A DNA stretch of 39,269 bases from Bradyrhizobium retamae (GTDB lineage: Bacteria > Pseudomonadota > Alphaproteobacteria > Rhizobiales > Xanthobacteraceae): positions 1 to 39,269 of the forward strand of contig NZ_LLYA01000183.1 in NCBI RefSeq assembly GCF_001440415.1, given 5' to 3'. Shown here piece after piece: positions 1-8,704 of the stretch. A program made the translations under genes and the position numbers. The notes below the pieces were generated by a model, which saw only the letters and a list, made by a program, of their open reading frames with translations, did not search any database and was not told where the DNA came from. How positions within the stretch are numbered: the stretch's first letter is position 1; every line of letters starts with the position of its first letter.

Positions 1-49
1 TTGCGTGTCTTTCTTTATGGATTCCGCCGATGAAGCGTAAGGAACGCGG

Positions 50-65
50 CGGCAAACAATTTGCA
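50..65 (+). promoter_or_regulatory. Possible -24/-12 (sigma-54) promoter
   Basis: A GG pair at 51-52 and a GC pair at 63-64 are ten bases apart, and the -12 half reads TTGCA. The -24 half reads CGGCAAA, so it departs from the TGGCACG consensus at three positions. It lies about 60 bases before the ORF at 124. Any NifA site about 100 bases upstream would fall outside the window, so the call rests on a weak match only. Confidence 0.3.
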
Positions 66-123
66 TTGCGTCTCCCGCCGCCGGAGTGTCCGGCGATTGT
101 CTTGGATCGAGGGATGATTTTTC

Positions 124-714
124 ATGACTGCAATCGAGAACACCGCGCTCGGCCGGTTGGAGAAGGAGGGGCGCCTGCTCAATGCCATATTCAAGGGCGG
201 GACCACCAAGCAGGGCCGGTTCGGCTTTCGCGGCGATATCGCCCTAAAATTCCAGGCCCAGGTCGCGGACGAGAAGCGGCCGCCCCACTATTCGATCGAG
301 CAGGTACTGACGGTCGTGCAGGAAGGCGAAAGGAGCATTCCGGTGCTGGCCGGCTATCTGCACTGCTTCGCTTATCTTGCTGATGTCGCAAACGTTCTTG
401 ACGGCGCGCTAAGCCCTGATGGGAGCTACTTCATGTTTTGCAACAACATAGACCTGTTGGCGAAATACCGAATCAAGCTCGGTGGTATCACCTTCAACGT
501 GCTGCCGTGCGATGAATCCACCGTTTGGAAGGAAATGATGGACCTGGTCGGGGTCGACAAGAATGACATCAAGAAGCTCGACGCGCCCGGCAAGCTCGAC
601 TACCTGCTCGACGCAACCAAGGATCTCGATGCGTCCTATGATGAGATCTCTTACGAAGACGGGCTGAAGAGGATGGAACCCGTGAGAAACCGTAACGAGA
701 ACCGGCCGGTCTGA
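124..714 (+). CDS. Uncharacterised 196-residue protein
   Basis: I do not recognise the family. The predicted soluble protein is mixed alpha/beta with no signal peptide or membrane segment. It has a glycine-rich basic stretch near residues 25-36 (FKGGTTKQGRFGFRGD) and an acidic, charged C-terminal third. Three cysteines (FAYL-flanked near 80, MFCNN near 105, LPCDE near 127) do not form a recognisable metal motif. The start ATG at 124 follows GAGGGATGATTTTTC, which offers a plausible ribosome-binding site. Its 3' end faces the Rieske-type gene, with 15 bases between the two stops, and a hairpin lies at the junction. Length, even composition and lack of frameshifts suggest a real gene. A weak sigma-54-like promoter precedes it. 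Confidence 0.6.
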   Translation: MTAIENTALGRLEKEGRLLNAIFKGGTTKQGRFGFRGDIALKFQAQVADEKRPPHYSIEQVLTVVQEGERSIPVLAGYLHCFAYLADVANVLDGALSPDGSYFMFCNNIDLLAKYRIKLGGITFNVLPCDESTVWKEMMDLVGVDKNDIKKLDAPGKLDYLLDATKDLDASYDEISYEDGLKRMEPVRNRNENRPV

Positions 715-727
715 AGGCCGGCTTTAG
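702..727. terminator. Hairpin at convergent gene ends, likely bidirectional terminator
   Basis: CCGGCC at 702-707 pairs with GGCCGG at 716-721 around an eight-base loop. On the plus strand it is followed by CTTTAGCTTT. It overlaps the stop codon of the plus-strand gene and sits just beyond the stop of the minus-strand gene. Confidence 0.5.
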
Positions 728-729
728 CT

Positions 730-1137
730 TTAGCCAGAGGAATCCTCCTCCTCGACAAGCCGCACGCCGGTAACGCAGATATCGCCGTCCAGCACCGTCA
801 ATGCGACCGGCGTGAGACTGCTGCCCTTGCACCGGCCGTCCACACAGCGGCCGGTGCCGAGCTCGAAGGTCGAGCCGTGCTTGCCGCACATCAGCCGGAT
901 GCCGCGTGGATCGAAAAACTGGTTGCGTTCCCAGTCCAGATTGATGCCATTGTGCGGGCATTTGTTAAGATAGGCAAACACCCGCTTGCCCCAGCGCACC
1001 ACGACAATGGGCCACGGCCTGTGGCTGCCGTCTTCGTCGACGATCATGAGGTGGAAGCCCATGGCGCGCTGGCTTGGAATATCGTTGAAGCCGCAGATTG
1101 CATAGGCGATATTCGGCTGCGTCCGCCGCTCGTTCAT
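730..1137 (-). CDS. Rieske-type [2Fe-2S] protein, 135 aa
   Basis: A small soluble single-domain Rieske protein, probably an electron carrier of the dioxygenase-ferredoxin kind. The cluster motif is visible: CPHNGINLD (Cys-x-His) around residues 61-69, then CGKHGSTF (Cys-x2-His) around 84-91, the two Cys/His pairs that bind a Rieske cluster. There is no twin-arginine signal, transmembrane anchor or oxygenase catalytic domain, so it is not a cytochrome bc1 Rieske subunit. Its partner is unknown; no reductase or oxygenase lies beside it in the window. A role in nitrogen fixation or bacteroid redox chemistry is only inferred from location. The start codon is chosen as the ATG at 1137; its ribosome-binding site is weak. 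Confidence 0.75.
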   Translation of the reverse strand: MNERRTQPNIAYAICGFNDIPSQRAMGFHLMIVDEDGSHRPWPIVVVRWGKRVFAYLNKCPHNGINLDWERNQFFDPRGIRLMCGKHGSTFELGTGRCVDGRCKGSSLTPVALTVLDGDICVTGVRLVEEEDSSG

Positions 1138-1357
1138 GACAAGAGAACCATCAATTGATCATCCTGCGATCAGCCTTGCAAAAATCGCGCAAAGTACCTG
1201 ATCGCCTCACCTTCTTGGGAGTCCGGCGCGCGCCGTCGCCAACGAGAAGCCGCTCGATCATCGGACCAACGAGCTTGGTGGGATCAGGCACCGCTTGGCT
1301 GTTCAGGAATCGGATCGCAGCAGATCCAGACCCATCTGGCCGCGCGCGTGGTTTCTG

Positions 1358-1590
1358 TTATTTGCTCAGGACCTTCTCAAGATCCAGCGCGGCGCGCTTT
1401 TCAGCTGGCAGGCTGTCAAGGTTCTGCATTCGCCATTTGACGGCCGGCAAATCGCGGGCACCGGGAACGCCCCAAGCAAATCCCATTCAGCATCGCCGCG
1501 CTCAATGAAATCAGGAATTTCCGATGCCTGTCTGGCATGTTGCCGACAATCTCCGCGACAGCGTTTTGCGTACGGCCAGCGGCTCATCTC
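1358..1590 (-). pseudogene. Decayed C-terminus of an unidentified protein, possibly AbiEii-like
   Basis: Two minus-strand frames join into one plausible protein tail. The upstream frame ends near FIERGDAEWDLLGAFPVPA. After a shift, the next frame reads DLPAVKWRMQNLDSLPAEKR and goes on to a stop at 1358. The tail reminds me of the C-terminus of AbiEii-type nucleotidyltransferase toxins, but that resemblance is from memory and weak. No upstream partner or antitoxin can be read. The remaining sequence between 1138 and 1757 shows no convincing coding signal. Confidence 0.25.
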
Positions 1591-1753
1591 GCGAAACGGA
1601 CTTGGCGGTCATCCCACGCGAGGCTTGACCGGCAACCCCGTAGTCATGCATTTGAAGATTGGCACCGTCGTTCAAGTCACAACGGAGAATCCGATTTCCA
1701 ATGCGCTTGGAACCGAGTGACGGTCTCAATCACATGATACAGACGGTTCTCGG

Positions 1754-2944
1754 CTAAGTTAGTGCTAACCTCCGAGCGGTGACTTGGGGCAAGACGGGGT
1801 CGAGCTCTTCCTGCTCAAGGGTCTTGGCGCCCTCCTCCGCCAGATAAGTGGCGAGCGCAGCTATGCCAGAATCCGATAGGCATCGCGCTGGTGCGGCCTT
1901 TTTAGCCGGAACTTGTCCAAATTGCTTGGCGATTTCGATGCTCATGAGGTGGGGACGGATCGGACGTCCGATAGCGCGCTCGATCGTCTGAAAGATCCAG
2001 GTGCCGTCCGGATCGATGTCCGACCAGTGGAAGATCGGCGTGCATTCGGACACCATTCCTGCGATGACCCGGAGCGCCTCTTGCGTCGCGAGCGAAGGAT
2101 ATCCACCCACGTACATCGTTGTTCCCAGTCGCCCGGGGTCCGCCTCGGCGATGTGCCTGTTGAAGCTTGCGAAGTTTTCGACCGTCAGAACGTAGACCGG
2201 GGGCTCCCGGAAGCGGATACGATCTGCCTCCTTGGGCGTGATTCCGAGATAATGCGGAGAGATCCGGGACAGATCGGCCCCGTCGAGATCGATCCGCCCC
2301 GCGATCAGAAGCGGCGGGGCGAAACGCTCAAGCCCGATAGTCCGCAACGCTTCGCGCGGTCGCGCGCCCGGCGGAAATTCGAGGATTCCGCTAAGAAGTC
2401 GTACGACGGCGCCTTCGTTGCGTTCGAGTGTCTTGCTGTCGCCCACCGTCTTCCGGGAGAACGTCTTGTAGTCGACGTCCAGGTGCTTGTGGTCCAGAAT
2501 CGCTTGGGCCAGCGCGAACACCTCGCGGAGCCTCTCGACGTCGAACGACGCGAATCCGTGCCACGTCTTCCCTCGCCCCCAGACGTCGGCGATACCCGCA
2601 GCGCTTTCCTTCAGTCCATCGTGCAGCGACAAGCCGGCGACGAGACGCCCGGCAGCATCTTCGGCGATCCGCGACGCCGGGGTGCGGCCGAGACGTCCAT
2701 ACAAGACGCCCGCCGACATCAGCCGCACGTGTGCGACTTGGTCCCGCCTGGCGCCGCGCCCCCAGCCGAGCGAGACCGCGCCGATCTCTTCAGCCTCCTT
2801 GATCTGTTTCAGGAAGGCGTCGGCGGCGACGACGGACGGGAAAGCGGCATAGTCGGGGTGCGCGATCGGGCTTGAGGCGCCGGCCTCGAACCGGTCGAGA
2901 AGGTCGCCTAGCAGTTCCTTTGCGTCGGTGAAACGGCGCGGCAT
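1754..2944 (-). CDS. jetD: Wadjet subunit JetD, Toprim/topoisomerase VI-like nuclease
   Basis: This is the nuclease of a Wadjet system, which cleaves small circular DNA after the JetABC loop-extruding motor has recognised it. The 396-residue length and two-part build fit the DUF3322 plus DUF2220 family. The C-terminal Toprim fold shows its acidic residues: a conserved Glu in VLTVENFASF near residue 255 and the DxD-type motif SDIDPDG near residues 308-314. A longer open frame extends upstream into jetC, but the ATG at 2944, three bases before the jetC stop codon at 2947-2949, gives the family-like N-terminus MPRRFTDAKELL and is the best start. It is the last gene of the four-gene operon. Confidence 0.88.
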   Translation of the reverse strand: MPRRFTDAKELLGDLLDRFEAGASSPIAHPDYAAFPSVVAADAFLKQIKEAEEIGAVSLGWGRGARRDQVAHVRLMSAGVLYGRLGRTPASRIAEDAAGRLVAGLSLHDGLKESAAGIADVWGRGKTWHGFASFDVERLREVFALAQAILDHKHLDVDYKTFSRKTVGDSKTLERNEGAVVRLLSGILEFPPGARPREALRTIGLERFAPPLLIAGRIDLDGADLSRISPHYLGITPKEADRIRFREPPVYVLTVENFASFNRHIAEADPGRLGTTMYVGGYPSLATQEALRVIAGMVSECTPIFHWSDIDPDGTWIFQTIERAIGRPIRPHLMSIEIAKQFGQVPAKKAAPARCLSDSGIAALATYLAEEGAKTLEQEELDPVLPQVTARRLALT

Positions 2945-2946
2945 GG

Positions 2947-5900
2947 CTATTCGGCGGCCAGCCGTGCGGCGAGGTCCTCGTCGGACATGAGATCCGGGTC
3001 GATGGCCATGAGCTCGCGCTTGGCCTTCACCTTCAGCGAAACGACGGTCGCCCTCGACTGCTCGCCGATGCGATCCACTTCGACGATGGTGTCCATGTGC
3101 TCGAGCACCGCAACACGCTTCTCGAACGGCGCGGCGATCACGAATTGCAGGCCGAGCTTCTTGTAGAAGGCCATCATTTGGCGCTGGTTTCTGCCGTCCA
3201 TCTTGGAGAACGCCTCGTCGAACATGGCGAGCGCAAAACCCAACGGCTTGCCGGCGCGCCGCTCGGCGCTGCCGTAGACGGCGGCGAGCGAGGCCCCGAT
3301 CGCCACATAGATTGGCACCTGCTGCTCGGCGCCCGATCCCGTCCCACGACGCTGCTCCCATCGAGTGGACCGGCCGGTGGCGACGTCCTCCATGTGGATC
3401 TCGAAGGTGTAGAAGTTCCGGTAGTCCTCGAACTGCGTGAAGTCCTTCTCTGGATCCTCAAGGAGCGCCTCGAGCGCGACAATGGTGTCCTTGTGCGGGA
3501 AGTCGTCGGGCACGTCGCCGCGGAAGAGCATGTCTAGCGCTTCCGGAGAGGTTTTGCCGATCTCGATGATCTTGAGGATCGGCTGGAATTCCACGACTTG
3601 TGTGCGATGGAACGAGTAGCGCTCGTTGTGGAAGGGGTGGGCCTGGAGGCTACGGTTCAGCGACTGGAGGTCCCGCTCCATCTTGCCGATCCTTGAGGTC
3701 AGGGCGTTGATGAACTCGCCGCGCAGCAGCGTCGAGGCCTTCTCGGCCGCCTCGCGCGCCTGCCGTTCGTACCTGCGCAGTTCGTTGGATTCGATGTCGT
3801 CGATCAACTGCTCCATCCAGGGCTTCACTTCCTGGAGCGGCTCGCTTTCGATGCCGACTTGAGAACTCATGCCGAAATCGTCGAAGTATCCGTCCAGGAA
3901 TTCCCGCACCCGGCGCTCGATACCCTTGCGCTCCACGTCCGACGCCTCGGCATCTTTCAGGGCTTTATCTGCGATGGAACAATGCTTCTCCGCTTCGCTC
4001 TTTTGCAAACGCGTATCGAGGCGCGATCGGTAGGCGGCGCGGCCCTTCATCGCGGCGTAGAGTGAGCGATTCTTGAGGAAGATCGATTGGGCGACTCTCA
4101 AGTTGAGTTCGGAGCCGGGCACGTTTTCTCCGTCCCCGAGCTTCCCTTCGATGAGCCGCACCTCGCCATTGTGCTTGTTGAAAGCCCTCTGCTGCGTCTC
4201 CCGTTCGACGCGCCGGCGTTCTTTGAGGTCCAGCTGCGCCTCCTTCTTCTCACGAAGTCCGCCGTCGCCGGCCCCGTGCAGGGCGGATAATCTTGCCTGC
4301 GCATCAGCCTTCTCGGCCTCGGCGGCGGAGAAGGCTGCCGCACATGACTTCAGGCCGGCGCTCCCGTCGGTGCAAAGGGACCTAAGGGCCGCGAACGCGG
4401 CGTCAGCTGCTTCCGCTTCCCTCGCCTTCTGGGAAACCGCGTCCTCGAGCGCCTCCGTCTGGTCCTGCAGCGCTCGCAGCGCGTTCGCCTGAGCCGCCTT
4501 GCCGATCTTGTGCTGCGACGGATCGATCGAACGATGGGTCCGTACCAGGCCGTCGTCGTAGAGACCGTCCTTCATGATGGCCCGGCCCGGCTTGTTAAAC
4601 TGTTCGAGCGTGTCGGCAAGGCGCACGGAGCCGTAGCGGCGCATGATGAACGACAGCGCGTCCGGATCCTCGGTGCGGAAGATAGAGGGAAACGTTCCGC
4701 GGTCCGGCTTAGCCCTGAACTGCTCCAGCTTGTTGAGGCTTACCAGCGAGGTGTGACGGAATTCGCGGCGACCTTCCTTGAATATCGCCGTCGCCGCGCC
4801 GATGTCCGGTCGGTCGACGAACACCGCGTCCCGGTCGCGGCCGAGAAGCGCTTCGGCAGCTCCCGCCCATTCAGGGTCCGCGACCTCGATCAACTCGCAC
4901 AGCACCCGCGGCGCCATTCCCTTTTGCCGGAGTCTGAGGCACAGCCGTTCGGTATCCGGCTCGAGATGCGCGCGCGCGCCTCCGGAGGCGTGCTGACGGA
5001 TGCGTTCGAGCAGATCGCCGCGTTGCGCGCGCAATTTCGACGCCTCGGCCATGATCGCCTGTCTCGCCTCGTCGACCTTGGCCGACCATGCTGGCGCCGA
5101 CGACACGAACCCCTGCTCGGCCGCCGAGAGTTCGTCGGCCACGGCTCCGATTTCCGCGTTCTTGGCTGCACCGAGGAGCTTCGCGACCGAGGGAATGAAT
5201 TCGTCGAAGCCGCAGCCGTACATGGCGAGCAGCGGTCGAAGCCGTTGGATGTTCTCCACCCGCCCCCTGAATTCGGAAAGGGCCCACTGCGCGGCCTGAT
5301 CGGCCATTATGGCGGTCTGCGCCAATTCCTTCCGGCCCGTCCTGGCGTCATGTTCCGCGATCGCTGTCGTCAGGCGTTCGATCTCCCTGTCGATGGCCTT
5401 GACGTCCTCGTCGATGAAGGCGAGCTCGGCCGTCGCCGCGGCCCGCTGCGCGGTCTCGTCGCGCAGCCTGGCCCGCAGGTCGCGATTGGTCGCCCTGGCC
5501 GCCAGCCAGTTGGCGCGCCTGGCGATCCATTCCTCGCGGAATTTCGTCTCAAGAGTCCTCTCCAGGCCCGCCAAGATTGCGCGCAGCGCCTTCAGGGCGT
5601 CGAGCTTCTCCCGCATCCTCCGGATTGTCTCGCTGATGTTGCGGTAGGTCTGGATCGACTCGCGCAGTTCCTTGATGCCGATCCGACTGTCTTCCAGGAT
5701 GTAGTCCCGGACGAACTGGGTGGCGGTCTGGTTATGGTCGAGGGTCATCGCGTTCACGATGGACTTCTGCAGCCCGCTGGCGTTCTGCTCGCCGTAGGGC
5801 GCGTGCGGCACCAGATGGCGCATGTATTCGCGCACGTAGTCGCCGGCCCGGTCCCGGTGATTGACGAAATTCTGCTCGCCCACCGCCGCGACGATCCGGG

Positions 5901-6384
5901 CGCGGACGTCCTCCCATTGCGCGGGGAACTGCTGCGCCCCTTTGCGCTCGATGAAGTCCTTGGCCGTCAAGACCGTGCCGACGGCGACGAAGAGCGCGAG
6001 GACCGTCTCCTTGCTGTCGGACTTCCGCGCCTCGAGAGCCATGCCGATCGTAACCGACGGCCGCTCGCGCTCGGTATCCTCGAATCCGAGCGCGATGTAG
6101 GTGCGGGCCTCGTCCCGCCGGCGCTGGTCCTCGCCGAGCGTACCGAGGCAGTAGTCGACGACGCTGCGCTTGGATCCGCTGCGGGACTTTCCGCTATCGC
6201 CCGCCACCGCGTTCAGGCGCAGGAAGCGCCGGTTGCCGCCGGTGAGAACGACCTGGGCCATGTCCAGGATGGTCGACTTGCCCGACCTGTTCTCGCCCAG
6301 CACGCCGATGTGGCCGGCGACCGCGATGTCGGCAACGTCGAACAGGTGCCAGTTCACCAAGGCAAGGTGCCGCAATTCCATCAT
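2947..6384 (-). CDS. jetC: Wadjet subunit JetC, SMC/MukB-like ATPase
   Basis: A 1,145-residue SMC-type ATPase that powers DNA loop extrusion in the Wadjet complex. The Walker A motif GENRSGKST lies at residues 30-38. Long charged helical stretches suitable for coiled coils fill the middle. Near the C-terminus come an ABC-signature-like GTGSGAEQQ (about residue 1013) and a Walker B with LAMFDEAFSKMD (about residue 1055), so both halves of the ATPase head are intact. The ATG at 6384 overlaps the jetB stop (ATGA), which indicates translational coupling; an open frame running upstream to 6798 is only readthrough in the jetB region. Length and order (third gene) fit Wadjet type I. MukB and SbcC are distant relatives, but the DUF4194 and DUF3322 neighbours fix the call. 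Confidence 0.9.
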   Translation of the reverse strand: MMELRHLALVNWHLFDVADIAVAGHIGVLGENRSGKSTILDMAQVVLTGGNRRFLRLNAVAGDSGKSRSGSKRSVVDYCLGTLGEDQRRRDEARTYIALGFEDTERERPSVTIGMALEARKSDSKETVLALFVAVGTVLTAKDFIERKGAQQFPAQWEDVRARIVAAVGEQNFVNHRDRAGDYVREYMRHLVPHAPYGEQNASGLQKSIVNAMTLDHNQTATQFVRDYILEDSRIGIKELRESIQTYRNISETIRRMREKLDALKALRAILAGLERTLETKFREEWIARRANWLAARATNRDLRARLRDETAQRAAATAELAFIDEDVKAIDREIERLTTAIAEHDARTGRKELAQTAIMADQAAQWALSEFRGRVENIQRLRPLLAMYGCGFDEFIPSVAKLLGAAKNAEIGAVADELSAAEQGFVSSAPAWSAKVDEARQAIMAEASKLRAQRGDLLERIRQHASGGARAHLEPDTERLCLRLRQKGMAPRVLCELIEVADPEWAGAAEALLGRDRDAVFVDRPDIGAATAIFKEGRREFRHTSLVSLNKLEQFRAKPDRGTFPSIFRTEDPDALSFIMRRYGSVRLADTLEQFNKPGRAIMKDGLYDDGLVRTHRSIDPSQHKIGKAAQANALRALQDQTEALEDAVSQKAREAEAADAAFAALRSLCTDGSAGLKSCAAAFSAAEAEKADAQARLSALHGAGDGGLREKKEAQLDLKERRRVERETQQRAFNKHNGEVRLIEGKLGDGENVPGSELNLRVAQSIFLKNRSLYAAMKGRAAYRSRLDTRLQKSEAEKHCSIADKALKDAEASDVERKGIERRVREFLDGYFDDFGMSSQVGIESEPLQEVKPWMEQLIDDIESNELRRYERQAREAAEKASTLLRGEFINALTSRIGKMERDLQSLNRSLQAHPFHNERYSFHRTQVVEFQPILKIIEIGKTSPEALDMLFRGDVPDDFPHKDTIVALEALLEDPEKDFTQFEDYRNFYTFEIHMEDVATGRSTRWEQRRGTGSGAEQQVPIYVAIGASLAAVYGSAERRAGKPLGFALAMFDEAFSKMDGRNQRQMMAFYKKLGLQFVIAAPFEKRVAVLEHMDTIVEVDRIGEQSRATVVSLKVKAKRELMAIDPDLMSDEDLAARLAAE

Positions 6385-7019
6385 GCCTCGTCTCCGGCGT
6401 CCCGCGGAAAGCGGGCCTCCTCGCTGCGGACGTAGCGCTCGAGCCTCTGCAGGGCGTCGCCGCCGCTGATGAGCTTGATCATCGGCCGGATCCGGACCTC
6501 GCAGTCCTGCTGCTCGTTGTCGAAGTCTCCGATCTCGACCAAGCTGCGCTGAGCGGCCTCCTTGAGAATGTCGCGGAAGCGCTGACTTGAGAAGGCGCTG
6601 CCCCCGTTGGGCTGCACCATCTCCCGATAGCGATCGAACAGGTCGTTGAGGGTGGTGACGACGACCGCCCGGTCTTCCATCGCGCCCGCGTTGATCTCCT
6701 GCTGCCAATAGGCGGCGAGGACGAGCATCACGATGGTTTCGTCCAATTTCATCCGCGGCAGCGGCACGTTGTCGTCCATGGCGACGATGCCGGCCCATTG
6801 GGCTTCCGGATCGCGATGGATGCGGTAGCCGCAGGTGTCGAAAAAGCCGTCGACCGCGTCGCGGAAGCGCCCGTCCATGATCGTATTGTAGACGATGCCG
6901 GTCCGGGGGTCGCCTGCGAACACGAACTGGCGGCGCAGCAGGAAGTGCAGCGCTTTGCGCAGATCGGCTGCCTTGTCGGCGCCTGCCGAGCGCTCGATGT
7001 TCTCGAATTCGCTAAGCAT
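6381..7019 (-). CDS. jetB: Wadjet subunit JetB, MukE-like (DUF4194)
   Basis: A 212-residue protein matching the DUF4194/MukE-like accessory subunit, which binds the JetA kleisin and helps assemble the JetC motor. The fold appears to be winged-helix, with KALHFLLRRQFVFAGD near the N-terminus and QRFRDILKEAAQRSLVEIGD further on. The start ATG at 7019 overlaps the end of jetA by eight bases, with GGGAG just upstream inside jetA. Its stop overlaps the jetC start by four bases. This tight packing supports one polycistronic unit with balanced stoichiometry. Identification rests on context plus family-like sequence rather than catalytic residues, which the family lacks. Confidence 0.85.
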   Translation of the reverse strand: MLSEFENIERSAGADKAADLRKALHFLLRRQFVFAGDPRTGIVYNTIMDGRFRDAVDGFFDTCGYRIHRDPEAQWAGIVAMDDNVPLPRMKLDETIVMLVLAAYWQQEINAGAMEDRAVVVTTLNDLFDRYREMVQPNGGSAFSSQRFRDILKEAAQRSLVEIGDFDNEQQDCEVRIRPMIKLISGGDALQRLERYVRSEEARFPRDAGDEA

Positions 7020-8526
7020 GCGCTACTCCCTTGCGGAGGCCGCCGCGACGGATCACGAAATTGGCGCATCTGAGCCATTCGCTGTCGTGCGGCGGAGTAT
7101 CGGGCGATGGCTGCAGATCGAAGCCGCCGGCGACCTGCGGTGGCACATCGCCCGTCAGGGCGTACCGCCGGGCGGAGTCGAACGCGAGGAAGTCGTCGAC
7201 CGTCTCGATTTCGACGAAACGCGCTTCCTTAGTCCCGAACGGTGGGACCTGCCCTTCGAGGAACTTGCGGACGTCCTCCGGACGAGGCGCGATGCGCGCG
7301 ATGTACTCGAGCCGGAGTTGCTTCCGCAGTTCGTAGAGCGGGTCGGATGGTGGCGCCGAGAGCTCCCTTGCTTCGACGGGCCGGCGGGGCTGTCGGGTCG
7401 GCGCCTGATGGTGCTCCGACCAGGGGGAGGCCAGCGGCTCGACGCTCCATTCAACGGTCGCCTGGTCGTGGCGTCCGTCCCGCAGCAGGGCGTCGAGGCG
7501 GCGGACCAGGTCGCCGGCGCGGCCGACCAGACCTTGTGCGCCGCGCTCGGCGTACTTGATGGTATTACGAACGCGCGCTTCGAGTTGTCGCCGGAACGTT
7601 TCGATACGCTCGAACATCTCGCCGATCTGCTCGAAGATGTTCTCGATCGCCAGCAGGTCGTCGGCGGCGGCCGTATGGCCGTCTTCGACATCTGACGCCA
7701 TGCTGGCCGCCGCGTATTCCTCTGCGAGCACCTGCATCGTGTCCGGAGTGTAGGAGATTCTGCGCGCCAGGTCGACGATGGCGTCGCGGAAACGGTAGGG
7801 ATGGTTCACCGTCAGGATGGACTGGAAGTCCTTCAGCAGGAGCTGATCGACGAACTCCTCGAAGAAAGCCTCCAGGCGGGTACCGACCGTCTTCGACTCC
7901 ATGACCGTCCGCCTGATCCGCTTGAGGTCGGCGAGGATCGCCCGAAGGCTCTTGGTGAACTGGTCGGCCTGGTTGCGCGCCTCACGCACCGCGAGCGCGG
8001 CTTCGCGCTGCTTGCGATCGGTCACCTCGGGCGTGAGCTTCTCCACCGCCTCGAGGTTCAGACGAATCTGGACGATCAGGCCGCCGAATCTTTGGGAGAG
8101 GTCCTTGTTCAGGCTCGCCAGTCGCTGGATCACCAGCAAGGGTCCCATCGCCATGTCGACGGTGACCCGCAGGCCGTATTCCTCTTCCTCGAGCCAGCCC
8201 CAATCGACCAGGCGCGAGTAGAGTTGTCGGGCCAAGCCGAGCGCCTTGTCGCCTTTCTCGGATGCGAAAGCGAGGTCGGCTTTACGGATCCGGCGGCGGC
8301 CCGCCGAGATCACGTCCGGCAGCCCGCCGTCGCCCTCGTTCCACAGCGAAGGATTGGCGCGCATGACATCGTAGATGGCGTGCACGACCCGCCGCGGCGT
8401 CGGGAATGCCGGGGCCCCCGTGAAGAAGCGTTCGTGCAGATCCAGCAGGCAGGCCGCGTAAAGGTGCTTGTGGTCCCTCGAAAACACCAGGAACGCGTCG
8501 TCGTGCAAATGGCGGAACAAGGACAA
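7012..8526 (-). CDS. jetA: Wadjet subunit JetA, kleisin/MukF-like
   Basis: A 504-residue protein placed as the first gene of the Wadjet operon, where the kleisin-like JetA (MukF analogue) sits. It bridges JetC heads and recruits JetB. The N-terminus begins SLFRHLHDDAFLVFSRDHKH, followed by winged-helix-like and long amphipathic helical regions; the C-terminal quarter is proline- and arginine-rich before a final folded stretch. The best start is a TTG at 8526, preceded at good spacing by GGGAG; no nearby in-frame ATG fits. The 178-base gap to the next gene must hold the operon promoter. No frameshifts are seen, so all four jet genes look intact. Confidence 0.85.
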   Translation of the reverse strand: MSLFRHLHDDAFLVFSRDHKHLYAACLLDLHERFFTGAPAFPTPRRVVHAIYDVMRANPSLWNEGDGGLPDVISAGRRRIRKADLAFASEKGDKALGLARQLYSRLVDWGWLEEEEYGLRVTVDMAMGPLLVIQRLASLNKDLSQRFGGLIVQIRLNLEAVEKLTPEVTDRKQREAALAVREARNQADQFTKSLRAILADLKRIRRTVMESKTVGTRLEAFFEEFVDQLLLKDFQSILTVNHPYRFRDAIVDLARRISYTPDTMQVLAEEYAAASMASDVEDGHTAAADDLLAIENIFEQIGEMFERIETFRRQLEARVRNTIKYAERGAQGLVGRAGDLVRRLDALLRDGRHDQATVEWSVEPLASPWSEHHQAPTRQPRRPVEARELSAPPSDPLYELRKQLRLEYIARIAPRPEDVRKFLEGQVPPFGTKEARFVEIETVDDFLAFDSARRYALTGDVPPQVAGGFDLQPSPDTPPHDSEWLRCANFVIRRGGLRKGVAHA

Positions 8527-8650
8527 TGGATGTTGCTCCCTGGACCGCCTTCATCCCGGAGGATGGATCAAGCCGGTCTCAAACTCATGACCTGCCGAGA
8601 GAATATTTCCACTTGAGACGTATCGCGGGAAAGGCGCAACCCAAGACGTT

Positions 8651-8667
8651 ATGTTCATAGTATGTTC
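8651..8667. repeat. Direct repeat ATGTTC, 11-base period, upstream of jetA
   Basis: ATGTTC occurs at 8651-8656 and 8662-8667, one helical turn apart, in the short AT-richer spacer between the Wadjet operon and the GNAT toxin gene. This is a possible regulator-binding site for the jet operon; no regulator gene is obvious. Confidence 0.25.
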
Positions 8668-8704
8668 TTGAATAATCTCGGCACTTGGTGAATGTGGTAA
8701 ATTG

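Noticed and set aside
1758..1769. GTTAG-TG-CTAAC palindrome at the jetD end as a terminator
   Set aside because: The loop would be two bases and no T-run follows; probably chance within the last jetD codons.
4510..6435. A 641-codon plus-strand open frame opposite jetC
   Set aside because: It is a shadow of the high-GC jetC coding frame; it has no recognisable domain and jetC motifs on the other strand are clear.
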